Of a stretch of DNA of 25,315 nucleotides, positions 8,233 through 15,454 are shown one piece after another. The stretch is from an uncultured Campylobacter sp. (GTDB taxonomy: Bacteria; Campylobacterota; Campylobacteria; Campylobacterales; Campylobacteraceae). The DNA is taken from assembly GCF_938045405.1 (NCBI RefSeq), contig NZ_CALIMW010000255.1, positions 1-25,315 on the forward strand, written 5' to 3'. The notes below the pieces were generated by a model. It made no database searches, had not been told where the DNA came from, and saw nothing but the letters and a program-made list of their open reading frames with translations. The first letter of the stretch is position 1; every line of letters begins with the position of its first letter. Position numbers and translations under genes: made by a program.

Positions 8233-8656
8233 CACAACCCTCCTTTTGCTCGCCCCTAAATTTCGGCGCGAATTTTAGAAATTTCACGCTGCCTCTTTTG
8301 TCGCACGCTTTGAAATTTTGACCTCGCGAACTTAAAATTTCATCGCTTAGTACAGCTACGCTGCAACTTCCGCGCACTAAGAAGACGCGATAAAATTCGT
8401 CGCAGCGGGATCTGAAATTTAAAGAGGCGCGGTTAAAATTTAAAGCTGGGCTTCGTTCTGGCGTAAAATTTAGAGGCGCATTTTGTTCGGATTTGAAATT
8501 TAAAGCGGCGGCGCGTTCAGACTCGGAATTTAAAGCGACGGTGCGTTTAAATTTTAAGACCGTGCTTGCTGCTGCGTTAAAATTTAAAGCCGCTACGCGC
8601 TCGGGTTTGAAATTTAAAATTGCGCCATGTTTTAAGCGTCTTGCCGCGCTGATCAT
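8216..8656 (-). CDS. Hypothetical decapeptide-repeat ORF between lysA and pheA
   Basis: An open frame of 146 codons that I do not recognise. Residues 12-84 consist of a degenerate ten-residue repeat built on [AP]LNF[KNT]xER; its Leu positions fall at 14, 24, 34, 42, 52, 62, 72 and 79. The C-terminal part is basic with a few cysteines and no known motif. Points for a real gene: the ATG overlaps the lysA stop (ATGA), an AAAAGGA ribosome site sits 7 bases upstream, and the frame survives all repeats. Points against: the amino-acid pattern follows directly from a 30-bp DNA repeat centred on RAATTY, and similar sequence fills non-coding gaps elsewhere in the window. It overlaps pheA by 17 bases and may simply be spacer DNA that happens to be open. 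Confidence 0.3.
   Translation of the reverse strand: MISAARRLKHGAILNFKPERVAALNFNAAASTVLKFKRTVALNSESERAAALNFKSEQNAPLNFTPERSPALNFNRASLNFRSRCDEFYRVFLVRGSCSVAVLSDEILSSRGQNFKACDKRGSVKFLKFAPKFRGEQKEGCDAKYR
8436..8639. repeat. Degenerate 30-bp tandem repeat starting with RAATTTAAAG
   Basis: On the plus strand, units begin at 8436, 8466, 8496, 8526, 8580 and 8610. Spacing is exactly 30 bp except for one 54-bp interval, which holds an extra AAATTT at 8549. Each unit starts with AAATTT or GAATTT, mostly continues TAAAGC or AAAGCG, and ends in a GC-rich stretch around CGTTC. The wider stretch 8258-8615 holds 14 RAATTY hexamers by hand count. I see no inverted ends or duplicated target site that would mark a transposon. 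Confidence 0.75.
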
Positions 8657-10143
8657 ACGAGATCCTTTTCTAGCGCGATTAGCTCATCAAAGCTTTCGCG
8701 CTTTCTGATCAGGCGGTCCTGCCCGTCGTAAACCGCGACCTCGGCGGCGCGGCAGCGGGTGTTGTAGTTGCTCGACATCGAAAATCCGTAGGCGCCGGCG
8801 CTTTTGATCGCGAGCAAATCGCCGCTTTGCAGGCTAGGCAGGCTCGCCCCTTTGGCCAAAAAATCGCCGCTTTCGCAGATCGGCCCCACGACGTCGCAGA
8901 GGCTTAAGCTCTCTGCAGAGCTTTGCGGCGCAGAATTATCCACGGCGGAGCTTAGATTAGAGGAATTCTGTGGCGCGAAATTTCCTTGCAAGCTTTGTGA
9001 AACGCCGTTTTGCGGCGTAGAATTTTGCGGTGCGAAATCCTCTGAAGCGGACTTAGCCTCGATGCCGAAAGCTTTGCTATGCGTGGAATTCTGCGCCGTG
9101 AAATTCTCGGCTAAATCTTGCGTAATGCCGCTTTGCTGAGAGGAATTTCGTGCCGTAGAATTCTCGGTGTCGTTTTGGCTCGCGCAGCTTTCGCAGGCGA
9201 GATTCTGCTCGCTTACAAGCTCGATTTTATGGTGCGCGCCGTAGAGGCTCGGGCGTATGAGATCGTTCATCGCGCCGTCAACGATGACGAAGCGCTTGCC
9301 GCAGTTTTGTTTTTCATAAAGCACGCGAGTAAGGAAGACGCCCGCTGCTCCCGTGATGAAGCGCCCCGGCTCGCACACGATCGTGACATCTAGACCGCTT
9401 AGGCTCTTTAAAATCCCTTGCGCGTAGTCGTAGAGCACGATCTGTTTTTCATCCTCGTAGCGGATGCCGATGCCGCCGCCCACGTCGAAAAATTTTATAT
9501 CAATCTCAAGGGCTCGCAGCTCTCGCAGCAGATCGCTTACAATCTTTGCGGCGTCGCAGATCGGAGAGATGTCCGTGAGCTGGCTGCCGATGTGAAAGTG
9601 GATACCGACGGGATTTAAAAATTTGCTCTTTTTGGCGTAGATATACATCTTGCGCGCGGTCTCGATGCTGACGCCGAATTTATTCTCATTTAGCCCCGTG
9701 GAGATGTAGGGGTGGGTCTTGGCGTCAACGTTTGGATTTACACGGATACTAATGCGAGCGGGCTTATTTAGCTTTTGCGCGATTTGCTCCAAGCGCAGCA
9801 TCTCGGCTTGGCTTTCTAAATTTATCAGCAAGATGTCCGACTCCAGCGCAAACTCGAGCTCGCTGTCTTGCTTGCCGACGCCTGAAAATATGATCTTATA
9901 GCTCTTTGCGCCGATATACAGAGCGCGGCGCAGCTCGCCGATGCTGACGCAGTCAAAGCCGCTGCCCAGATCTGACAGAAACTTCAAAACGCTAAGGTTG
10001 GAATTGGCTTTAATAGCGAAGCAAACGAGCGACTTGCGCGCTGCAAAGGCCTCTTTGAGCGCTATGAAATTCTTTTGTATCTCGTTAAAATCGTAAACGT
10101 ATAAAGGGGTGCCGTATTTGCGGGCTAAGCTTGAATAATCCAT
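8653..10143 (-). CDS. lysA: Diaminopimelate decarboxylase LysA with a large internal insertion
   Basis: PLP enzyme that makes lysine from meso-diaminopimelate, the last step of lysine synthesis. The fold-III barrel begins with CFAIKANSN, carrying the PLP lysine (Lys45), followed by FHIGSQLTD (183-191), the glycine-rich VGGGIGIRYE (221-230), CEPGRFI (257-263) and the active-site CESGD (Cys423). At 496 residues it is about 95-100 longer than usual. The excess lies at about residues 313-412, between HHKIELV and LCDVVGPICESGD, and is Ser/Asn/Gln-rich low-complexity sequence with repeats of NFxAQNS. Frame and both flanking motifs are intact, so the enzyme may still work with a surface loop, though the insert lies only about 10 residues before the active-site cysteine. 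It starts 45 bases after the LptF/G permease gene and overlaps the next ORF by 4. Confidence 0.95.
   Translation of the reverse strand: MDYSSLARKYGTPLYVYDFNEIQKNFIALKEAFAARKSLVCFAIKANSNLSVLKFLSDLGSGFDCVSIGELRRALYIGAKSYKIIFSGVGKQDSELEFALESDILLINLESQAEMLRLEQIAQKLNKPARISIRVNPNVDAKTHPYISTGLNENKFGVSIETARKMYIYAKKSKFLNPVGIHFHIGSQLTDISPICDAAKIVSDLLRELRALEIDIKFFDVGGGIGIRYEDEKQIVLYDYAQGILKSLSGLDVTIVCEPGRFITGAAGVFLTRVLYEKQNCGKRFVIVDGAMNDLIRPSLYGAHHKIELVSEQNLACESCASQNDTENSTARNSSQQSGITQDLAENFTAQNSTHSKAFGIEAKSASEDFAPQNSTPQNGVSQSLQGNFAPQNSSNLSSAVDNSAPQSSAESLSLCDVVGPICESGDFLAKGASLPSLQSGDLLAIKSAGAYGFSMSSNYNTRCRAAEVAVYDGQDRLIRKRESFDELIALEKDLV
8908..9207. repeat. In-frame RAATTY-module insertion inside lysA
   Basis: This stretch encodes the extra residues of LysA. 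On the plus strand it contains four similar modules, each with two hexamers whose starts are 15 bp apart: 8963/8978, 9020/9035, 9086/9101 and 9143/9158. Seven of the eight match RAATTY; the exception is AAATCC at 9035. Modules are 57, 66 and 57 bp apart, all multiples of three, so the lysA frame is kept. The linker within modules is TGYGSYGYG-like. Boundaries are set from where family similarity stops and are approximate. Confidence 0.75.
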
Positions 10144-10188
10144 AGAATTTCCACCGATAAATTTTGCGCCATTCTAACAAATCAAGGC

Positions 10189-11235
10189 TTAACGATGCTT
10201 AAAAACCAAAAATGCTGCAAAGCCTAATAACGCTGTTATGGGCACGATAATGCCAAGTTCTGGGATGATGACGCCGTTGAGAGAAAACCTAATTAACACG
10301 AAAAGCACGCCCCAAGCGCATAGCGTAGCGATAAAAAATCCAAAGCTTAGTAGCGCGAGATTAAAAAATCGTCCCGTAACGGGCAGGTAGTAATACAGCA
10401 CCAATACTGCCAAAGGCGCAAACAATGGAAAAAATATCATATTATAAAGACTTGCTTTTATAGTGGAGATATTCACGCCTTGATGCGAAAAGGTGCGGAT
10501 CGAACGCAAAGCATCCCTGATCGAATATACATTACTCGTATCATAAACGCTTGCAATTGAGCTTGGATCAAAGCCCTTAAGCGCCTCGCTCTGCGCGCTA
10601 AGCTTACTTTTTAATCCACTTCCTCCAAGTTTAAGCTGCGCTGGTAAAGTAGTGGTATTTACGTCGCGCAGATGCCAAATTTTACCTGCGTATTCGCCAG
10701 AGCTTGCATGCGAGCGTGAAGCAACGGAGTTATCACCCACATCAAAGATCGTTATATCATTTGCGTTTTTGCCGTTTAGAGCTTTGATGTAGATATATTT
10801 ATCCTCAAATTTCAAAAACATATCTCCCCCCGTAGGCGATAAATCGGTTAAATTCTTTTGAAATTTTAGCGCGTATGCAAACGAGGTGGAATTTAAAGCT
10901 ATAAAGCCCGCAGTAATCGCAAGTGCGATCAAAAATGGAGGGATTATCAGAGCGTTTTTGCTAACTCCAAGCGCATAGAAGCTCACCAGCTCGTTGCTAC
11001 GGATCATATTAAAGCCCATCAAAATAAGCGCAAAAATAAGACTTAGCGGCAGCGTGTAGCTAAGCGCGACCGCTGCAGTTAGAGCAATATACAAAAGAGC
11101 GGTATTCGCGCTTGAAGGAAAATCTTTGAGATTAGTAAGCACATCGATGCCTACATAAAAGCACTCAAGGGCTATTAGCAGGATAAAAAAATACTTCAGA
11201 TAAGAAAGAGCCGCGTATTTTACGTATAACTTCAC
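10189..11235 (-). CDS. LptF/LptG-family lipopolysaccharide export permease
   Basis: Inner-membrane subunit of the Lpt ABC system (with LptB) that extracts lipopolysaccharide or lipooligosaccharide from the inner membrane. The 348-residue protein has the family layout: three N-terminal membrane segments (about 12-32, 45-73, 98-117), a periplasmic beta-rich domain (about 120-265, with FEDKYIYIKALNGKNANDITIFDV) and three C-terminal membrane segments (about 268-348). SNELVSFYALGVSK is the conserved cytoplasmic coupling segment. I cannot decide between LptF and LptG. The start is GTG, with GTGA overlapping the pth stop. The order rplY-pth-this gene also occurs in C. jejuni and H. pylori, as remembered. 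It fits with lpxB and the LpxH-like gene in this window, which make the lipid A it would export. Confidence 0.9.
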   Translation of the reverse strand: MKLYVKYAALSYLKYFFILLIALECFYVGIDVLTNLKDFPSSANTALLYIALTAAVALSYTLPLSLIFALILMGFNMIRSNELVSFYALGVSKNALIIPPFLIALAITAGFIALNSTSFAYALKFQKNLTDLSPTGGDMFLKFEDKYIYIKALNGKNANDITIFDVGDNSVASRSHASSGEYAGKIWHLRDVNTTTLPAQLKLGGSGLKSKLSAQSEALKGFDPSSIASVYDTSNVYSIRDALRSIRTFSHQGVNISTIKASLYNMIFFPLFAPLAVLVLYYYLPVTGRFFNLALLSFGFFIATLCAWGVLFVLIRFSLNGVIIPELGIIVPITALLGFAAFLVFKHR

Positions 11236-11789
11236 ACCCTAGCCTTTTTAATCGTAAATTTTTGCGCGATCTGCTCTATATCCGAGCAAATGAGCTCTTC
11301 TACCGCGCGCGCGACATAGGGTAAAATTTCATTCAGCTTCTCGCGCTCGCTTTCGTTAAAATTTCCGAGTACGAAATTTGCCGCGTCCTGCCCTTGCTGT
11401 TTTTTACCCACGCCGATACGCACGCGCTCGTAATCCGCGCCGATTAGCGCGTCGATCGATTTGATCCCGTTGTGCCCGCCGCTACTGCCGCCTTTTTTAA
11501 ATTTAACGGCGCCTAGATCCAAATCTATATCGTCGTGCACTACGATGATGCGCTCGGGCTTATAAAAATCATTCACCGCCTTTACGGAGTTGCCGCTTAA
11601 GTTCATAAAAGTTTGGGGTTTTAAAAGAAGAAGCGAGCCCTTTTTAAAAAGCTCGCCTTGGAATTTAGACGAGCCGAGCTCGCTAAAGCCGCCCGTCTTT
11701 AAAATTTCGTCGATTAGCATAAAACCGACATTGTGTCTGGTATCTGCGTATTTCTGAGCAGGATTCCCAAGTCCTGCGATCAGTATCAT
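11232..11789 (-). CDS. pth: Peptidyl-tRNA hydrolase Pth
   Basis: Cleaves peptidyl-tRNA released from stalled ribosomes, recycling tRNA in the cytoplasm. The 185-residue protein carries all family motifs: AGLGNPAQKYADTRHNVGF with catalytic His19 and Asn20, LLKPQTFMNLSG (55-66), VVHDDIDL (83-90, with the catalytic Asp) and GGSSGGHNGIKSI. The ATG is the first codon of the canonical MILIAGLGNP start. It begins 8 bases after the rplY stop and overlaps the permease gene by 4 bases, so the three genes form one unit. The pairing of a ribosomal protein gene with pth is common across bacteria. Confidence 0.97.
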   Translation of the reverse strand: MILIAGLGNPAQKYADTRHNVGFMLIDEILKTGGFSELGSSKFQGELFKKGSLLLLKPQTFMNLSGNSVKAVNDFYKPERIIVVHDDIDLDLGAVKFKKGGSSGGHNGIKSIDALIGADYERVRIGVGKKQQGQDAANFVLGNFNESEREKLNEILPYVARAVEELICSDIEQIAQKFTIKKARV

Positions 11790-11797
11790 AGGCGCCC

Positions 11798-12334
11798 CTA
11801 TTTAGCCGAAGTAACTCCGACTACCGCCACCGAGCCGTCTAAAATGATGCTGACGCCCTCTTTTACCGGAATATCGCGGATCAAAAGCGAATCGCCTACA
11901 TCAAGATCGGTTACATCCAGCGTAAAATCGTTTGGTAGATCTTTGCCTGCGCATTTTACGGCGATACGGCGCTTGGATTGCACCAAAATACCTTTGTTTT
12001 TTAGCCCTTTAGCGACGCCAGTTACCTTAACCGGCACTAAATATTTACTTACGACGTCATCCTGAACTACGCGTAAATCTACGTGAGTTAGGGTATTTGT
12101 AACGGGGTGCTTTTGGTATTCTTGCACGATGACGCGATATGTCTTACCGCCCACGCTAACCTCGAAGGGAAGATCTTCTTTTGCGCGCATGGCTTTGATA
12201 AAGTCGTTTACTTTAAACGCTGCGTTAATATTTTCAAATCCTTTCGCATAAATATTAGCGATTAGATAACCATCTCGTTTTAGGGATTTTGAAGCCCTTT
12301 TACCGATACTATCTCTAACAATACCTTCTAACAT
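11798..12334 (-). CDS. rplY: 50S ribosomal protein L25/Ctc
   Basis: 5S rRNA-binding ribosomal protein of the longer Ctc type. The 178-residue product begins MLEGIVRDSIGKRASKSLKRDGYLIANIYAKG, the typical L25 5S-binding start. It continues with VNTLTHVDLRVV-like family sequence (HPVTNTLTHVDLRVV) and a C-terminal TL5-like beta domain (about 90-178, with VPVKVTGVAKGLKNKGILVQ and FTLDVTDLDVGDSLLI). The ATG follows AAAGGAAAC at good spacing. A likely promoter lies about 31 bases upstream, making rplY the first gene of the rplY-pth-permease-lysA unit. It follows the 248-bp gap after pilT. Confidence 0.96.
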   Translation of the reverse strand: MLEGIVRDSIGKRASKSLKRDGYLIANIYAKGFENINAAFKVNDFIKAMRAKEDLPFEVSVGGKTYRVIVQEYQKHPVTNTLTHVDLRVVQDDVVSKYLVPVKVTGVAKGLKNKGILVQSKRRIAVKCAGKDLPNDFTLDVTDLDVGDSLLIRDIPVKEGVSIILDGSVAVVGVTSAK

Positions 12335-12364
12335 TAGGTTTCCTTTGTGAAAAAATGAAGCGTG

Positions 12365-12370
12365 ATAATA
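12365..12370 (-). promoter_or_regulatory. Candidate -10 element for rplY
   Basis: The minus strand reads AGCTATTAT about 30 bases before the rplY start codon. TATTAT matches the Campylobacter -10 in five of six positions, and the upstream sequence is AT-rich. It is close to the extended -10 elements before lpxB and the CHAD gene but lacks the TG. Confidence 0.4.
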
Positions 12371-12504
12371 GCTAAATGTTGCTTTAAATCTATTTAAGCG
12401 CCACGATGAAATTTAGAAGTAAAGCCGCACGGAATTTAGCCGATTAAAATTTACGCTAAATCCTGCAAGTCACGGCATATTTGTACACAATGGGACAGAC
12501 GAAT

Positions 12505-12538
12505 AGAGTTCTGCCTGCGCGGCGGCAGGCAGAACTCT
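12505..12538. terminator. Perfect 14-bp stem hairpin between pilT and rplY
   Basis: AGAGTTCTGCCTGC (12505-12518) pairs perfectly with GCAGGCAGAACTCT (12525-12538) around a six-base GCGGCG loop. It is by far the strongest GC-rich hairpin I see in a gap and lies 45 bases after the pilT stop, where a terminator for the serB-tal-pilT unit is expected. The T-rich tail, however, is on the plus-strand side (TTTAAATTTT). On the minus strand, the direction of the genes, the stem is followed by ATTCGTCTGTCCC. So it could also be an mRNA-stabilising 3' hairpin or act against antisense transcription. Confidence 0.6.
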
Positions 12539-12582
12539 TTAAATTTTAAATTGCAAAAATTTAGAATTTTAAAATTTACGAC

Positions 12583-13800
12583 TTAGCGGATCTCTTTTAG
12601 TTGTACGACTTCGCCTGCGAGCATCTCCTCGGCGCTCTCTCCGGATTCTGCTGCCAAATCCCTTTTTTTGGCAAGATCTACGTTTTTGATCTGCAGATCG
12701 AGGTCGTTTCGCTTAGAGGCCTTATCCAGCGCCTCTTCGCGGGTAATGACGCCATCTCTGTAAAGATCAAGCAGGTGCTGATCGAAGGTCTGCATGCCGT
12801 AGGTGTTGCGACCGTCGGCGATCGCGTCCGGAATTTCATCGTCGCGCGCATCAAGTATCATATCCTTAATACGAGTGTTTTTGCGCAAAATCTCTACGAC
12901 GGCCACACGCTTGCCTTCGATAGTACGGGCAAGGCGCTGAGAGATGACCGCTTCTAGGACGGATGCTAGCGTCATTCGGATACGCTCCTGCTCAGCCTGC
13001 TCGAACATCGCAATGATTCGGTTTACCGTCTCTTTTGCGTCAATAGTGTGCACCGTCGAAAACACTAAGTGGCCCGTTTCTGCGGCATGAAGTGCGGTCT
13101 CGATTGTTTCCAAATCACGCATCTCGCCCACAAATATAACGTCCGGATCCTCTCGCAGCGCGGCGCGAAGCGAATCGGCGAAGTTGTTGCAGTCCTCACC
13201 GATAGCGCGCTGATTGATGATGCATTTATCGTCTTTAAATACGAACTCTACGGGGTCTTCGATCGTAACGACGTGGCTGGTTCTTTGTCTATTTATGCGA
13301 TTGATCATGCTTGCGATCGTTGTCGTCTTTCCGCTTCCGGTAGGTCCGGTAAGCAGCACGACGCCGCGCATAGCCGTGTCACAAATATCTTTGATCGAAG
13401 GCGGCAGACCTAGATCGTCGATCTCTGGAATTTTAACCGGGATCGTTCGGAAAACCGCGCTGATACCGTCGATTTGAAAGAAAATATTAACGCGGAAGCG
13501 ATAATCTTCGTTTAGCTTGTAGGTAAAATCCACGCTCTTTTTCTCGATAAGCTCAGGAAAGCGCGTGATGAGAAGCTCCTTAGCTAGCGTCATCGCGTCT
13601 TCTTTCAAAAATGGCGTTTTGCTAAATTTTACCAGCTCACCATGGATACGACCTCTGATAACCGCGCCTGATTTGATATGAAGGTCGCTACCGCCGTTTT
13701 GGATCAAAAATTCCAGATATTTATTTAGCCTATCTCGCTGCTTAAAATCCAGCGTAGAAGCGTCAACTTGATACTGCGAATAATCTATAGAACCCGCCAT
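12583..13800 (-). CDS. pilT: PilT/PilU-family type IV pilus retraction ATPase
   Basis: Hexameric cytoplasmic ATPase that depolymerises type IV pili, driving twitching and often DNA uptake. The 405-residue protein has an N-terminal PAS-like domain (about 25-120, with GGSDLHIKSG) and a RecA-like ATPase domain. Motifs are Walker A GPTGSGKTT (152-160), the Asp box VVTIEDPVEF (177-186), Walker B PDVIFVGEMRD (219-229) and the His box FSTVHT (247-252). It ends with a family-type AIADGRNTYGMQTFDQHLLDLY and a charged tail of about 40 residues. Starts ATG-ATG; I use the second, 5 bases after GGAG, sharing one base with the tal stop (TGATG). No pilin, secretin or PilB gene lies in the window. I do not recall a pilT in the equivalent C. 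jejuni locus. Confidence 0.93.
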   Translation of the reverse strand: MAGSIDYSQYQVDASTLDFKQRDRLNKYLEFLIQNGGSDLHIKSGAVIRGRIHGELVKFSKTPFLKEDAMTLAKELLITRFPELIEKKSVDFTYKLNEDYRFRVNIFFQIDGISAVFRTIPVKIPEIDDLGLPPSIKDICDTAMRGVVLLTGPTGSGKTTTIASMINRINRQRTSHVVTIEDPVEFVFKDDKCIINQRAIGEDCNNFADSLRAALREDPDVIFVGEMRDLETIETALHAAETGHLVFSTVHTIDAKETVNRIIAMFEQAEQERIRMTLASVLEAVISQRLARTIEGKRVAVVEILRKNTRIKDMILDARDDEIPDAIADGRNTYGMQTFDQHLLDLYRDGVITREEALDKASKRNDLDLQIKNVDLAKKRDLAAESGESAEEMLAGEVVQLKEIR

Positions 13801-14807
13801 CATTTCTCCTTTTTAAGTGTTTTTATTATCTCTTTAAATGCTTCTTCAAAGGCCACCAGTCCGTCATCCAGCAGCTTTTTATATGCCTTTTTCATATCGA
13901 TCTTCGCATCCGCTACGCGAGCGAAAAATTCCTCTATCTGCGTATCGCTAGGCGGCGTTTTGGGTTTTTGATCGCCGCTTACAAAAGCCTCTATGGTCTC
14001 AAGCGGCGCGGTGTTTACGCAGCCCGGATACATTAGCTCGCTTACGTAGTAATCCTTCGGTAGATCGTCTCCTTTTACCCCCGTGCTCGCAAACAGCGGC
14101 TTTACGTAGTTTAAATTTTCTTTAGCGATGATATTGTAGCATTTTGAAGCGTTCATCGTGCCGATTTTGCCGGTAGGAAGGCCTGCCGCGGCCATTTTTT
14201 CATCCAGCAGCCTATCGAAGCGGCTAACGAAGATGCTAATTACGGTTTTTGGTAAATTTGCTTTCGGGAAGTAGCGACGAAAGCCCGCAATTCCCTCTTT
14301 TATCGCCTCGATGCATTTTACGGCCTGCTCTGGTGAAAAAACCAAGGTCGCGTTTACGCTGATCCCCTTTTTTAGCAGATCGCGCATCGCTTCGTAGCCC
14401 GCCTTGGTCGCAGGGATTTTGATCATAACGTTTGGCATGCCGATCGTGCCGTATAGGTGTTTGCCCTCGCGATACATCGCTTCGGCATCGTCTGCGAAAT
14501 ATGGATCGACCTCGATACTCACAAAGCCGTCATCGCCGTTAATAAAATTTTTAAGCAGGCTCTCCGCCGCGCTTCTGATGTCCGCGGTAGCTAAAATTTC
14601 ATACAGCTTTTTAGGCTCTTTTTTTCTAAATTCCTCTTTAGCTGCATCGTATGCGGGGGAGCTTAGGATCGCATTTTTAAAGATCGCGGGATTGGAAGTC
14701 GCACCGTTAATTATGCCTTTTTTGATCAGCTCGTCGAAATCTTTATCGATAAAATCGCGCTCCAAAAAGTCGCACCAAAGGCTGAAATTTAGGGCTTTAT
14801 CATACAT
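13800..14807 (-). CDS. tal: Transaldolase
   Basis: Pentose-phosphate enzyme that moves a dihydroxyacetone unit between sugar phosphates. The 335-residue protein belongs to the long, TalB-unlike form common in epsilonproteobacteria. It shows NGATSNPAIFKNAI (34-47), VSIEVDPYFADD (96-107), the Schiff-base lysine in NVMIKIPATKAG (Lys130), and INVNATL-like SVNATLVFS after it. It overlaps serB by 8 bases and is followed by pilT at a TGATG junction. In C. jejuni tal also follows serB; in H. pylori tal stands next to rplY, as I recall, so this region looks like the older arrangement with pilT added between tal and rplY. Confidence 0.95.
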   Translation of the reverse strand: MYDKALNFSLWCDFLERDFIDKDFDELIKKGIINGATSNPAIFKNAILSSPAYDAAKEEFRKKEPKKLYEILATADIRSAAESLLKNFINGDDGFVSIEVDPYFADDAEAMYREGKHLYGTIGMPNVMIKIPATKAGYEAMRDLLKKGISVNATLVFSPEQAVKCIEAIKEGIAGFRRYFPKANLPKTVISIFVSRFDRLLDEKMAAAGLPTGKIGTMNASKCYNIIAKENLNYVKPLFASTGVKGDDLPKDYYVSELMYPGCVNTAPLETIEAFVSGDQKPKTPPSDTQIEEFFARVADAKIDMKKAYKKLLDDGLVAFEEAFKEIIKTLKKEK

Positions 14808-15423
14808 ATTTCATAATCTCCTTCAAATCCTTTTTTTCAATGCAGACGCTCGCGTGCTCTTTTAAAATTTCATTCGCGCAAAAGGCGATTGTAAGTCCCG
14901 CCTCGCGAAACATCGAAACGTCGTTCGCGCCGTCTCCCACGCACATGACCTCGCTAGTATCTAGCCCCATCAGAGATTTAAGCTGCGCAAGTAGCGCGCC
15001 TTTTGAGTATCCAAACATCATCTCGCCGCCGAAAAGCCCGGTTAAAATTCCGTTTTTTTCATGCAGATAGTTCGCAAAGCTCGCGTCAAAACCTAGTTTT
15101 TTCTGCGCGGCGTCCGTGGCTAGATGAAATCCGCCGCTAAAGACGATCACTTTTATGCCTTTATTTTTCAGATACGCGATGATCTCGCTAGCGCCGCAAA
15201 CAAAAGGCAGGCTTTCTGCGATAGCTTTAGCATCGCTAAGCTTCATACCCTTTATCAGCGCCACTCGCTCGCTAAGGCTCTCGAAAAAATCAAGCTCGCC
15301 CGCCATCGCGCGCTTCGTAATTTCGCTAACTTGTCGCTGCGTGCCCATTTTAGCGGCGAAAAAACCTATCGTCTCGCCGTCCATCAGCGTAGAATCAAAG
15401 TCGAAAACACAAAGCTTTATCAT
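14800..15423 (-). CDS. serB: Phosphoserine phosphatase SerB
   Basis: HAD-superfamily phosphatase for the last step of serine synthesis, acting on the product of SerC. The 207-residue protein carries the aspartyl nucleophile motif VFDFDST (Asp8, Asp10), motif II FSGGF (95-99), a lysine at YSKGAL (Lys141) and the Mg-binding GDGANDVSMF (163-172). It lacks the N-terminal ACT domain of larger SerB proteins, as is usual in Campylobacter. The ATG follows GAGGA. It begins 31 bases after the LpxH-like gene ends. In C. jejuni the cheV-cheA-cheW genes fill this gap. Confidence 0.95.
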   Translation of the reverse strand: MIKLCVFDFDSTLMDGETIGFFAAKMGTQRQVSEITKRAMAGELDFFESLSERVALIKGMKLSDAKAIAESLPFVCGASEIIAYLKNKGIKVIVFSGGFHLATDAAQKKLGFDASFANYLHEKNGILTGLFGGEMMFGYSKGALLAQLKSLMGLDTSEVMCVGDGANDVSMFREAGLTIAFCANEILKEHASVCIEKKDLKEIMKYV

Positions 15424-15454
15424 AAATATCCTCGCAAAAATTTAGGAATTATAG

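Noticed and set aside
8258..8615. The RAATTY array as a CRISPR array
   Set aside because: The regular element is only 6-10 bp and the intervening sequences are themselves similar and repeat-like, not unique spacers; no cas genes are present.
8493..8708. Plus-strand frame with KFKAAxR repeats opposite the decapeptide ORF
   Set aside because: It reads the same 30-bp repeat from the other strand, has no convincing ribosome site, and runs into lysA antisense.
8804..9139. A 111-codon plus-strand frame opposite lysA with many Cys-Gly and EFCGAKF-like repeats
   Set aside because: It lies wholly in the lysA insertion and its flank, antisense to a well-supported gene. Its repeats are the translation of the RAATTY modules on the other strand.
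14404..14865. A 153-codon plus-strand frame covering part of tal and the serB end
   Set aside because: Antisense to tal, which has complete family motifs. The product has no recognisable domain, and its length is explained by codon bias on the other strand.
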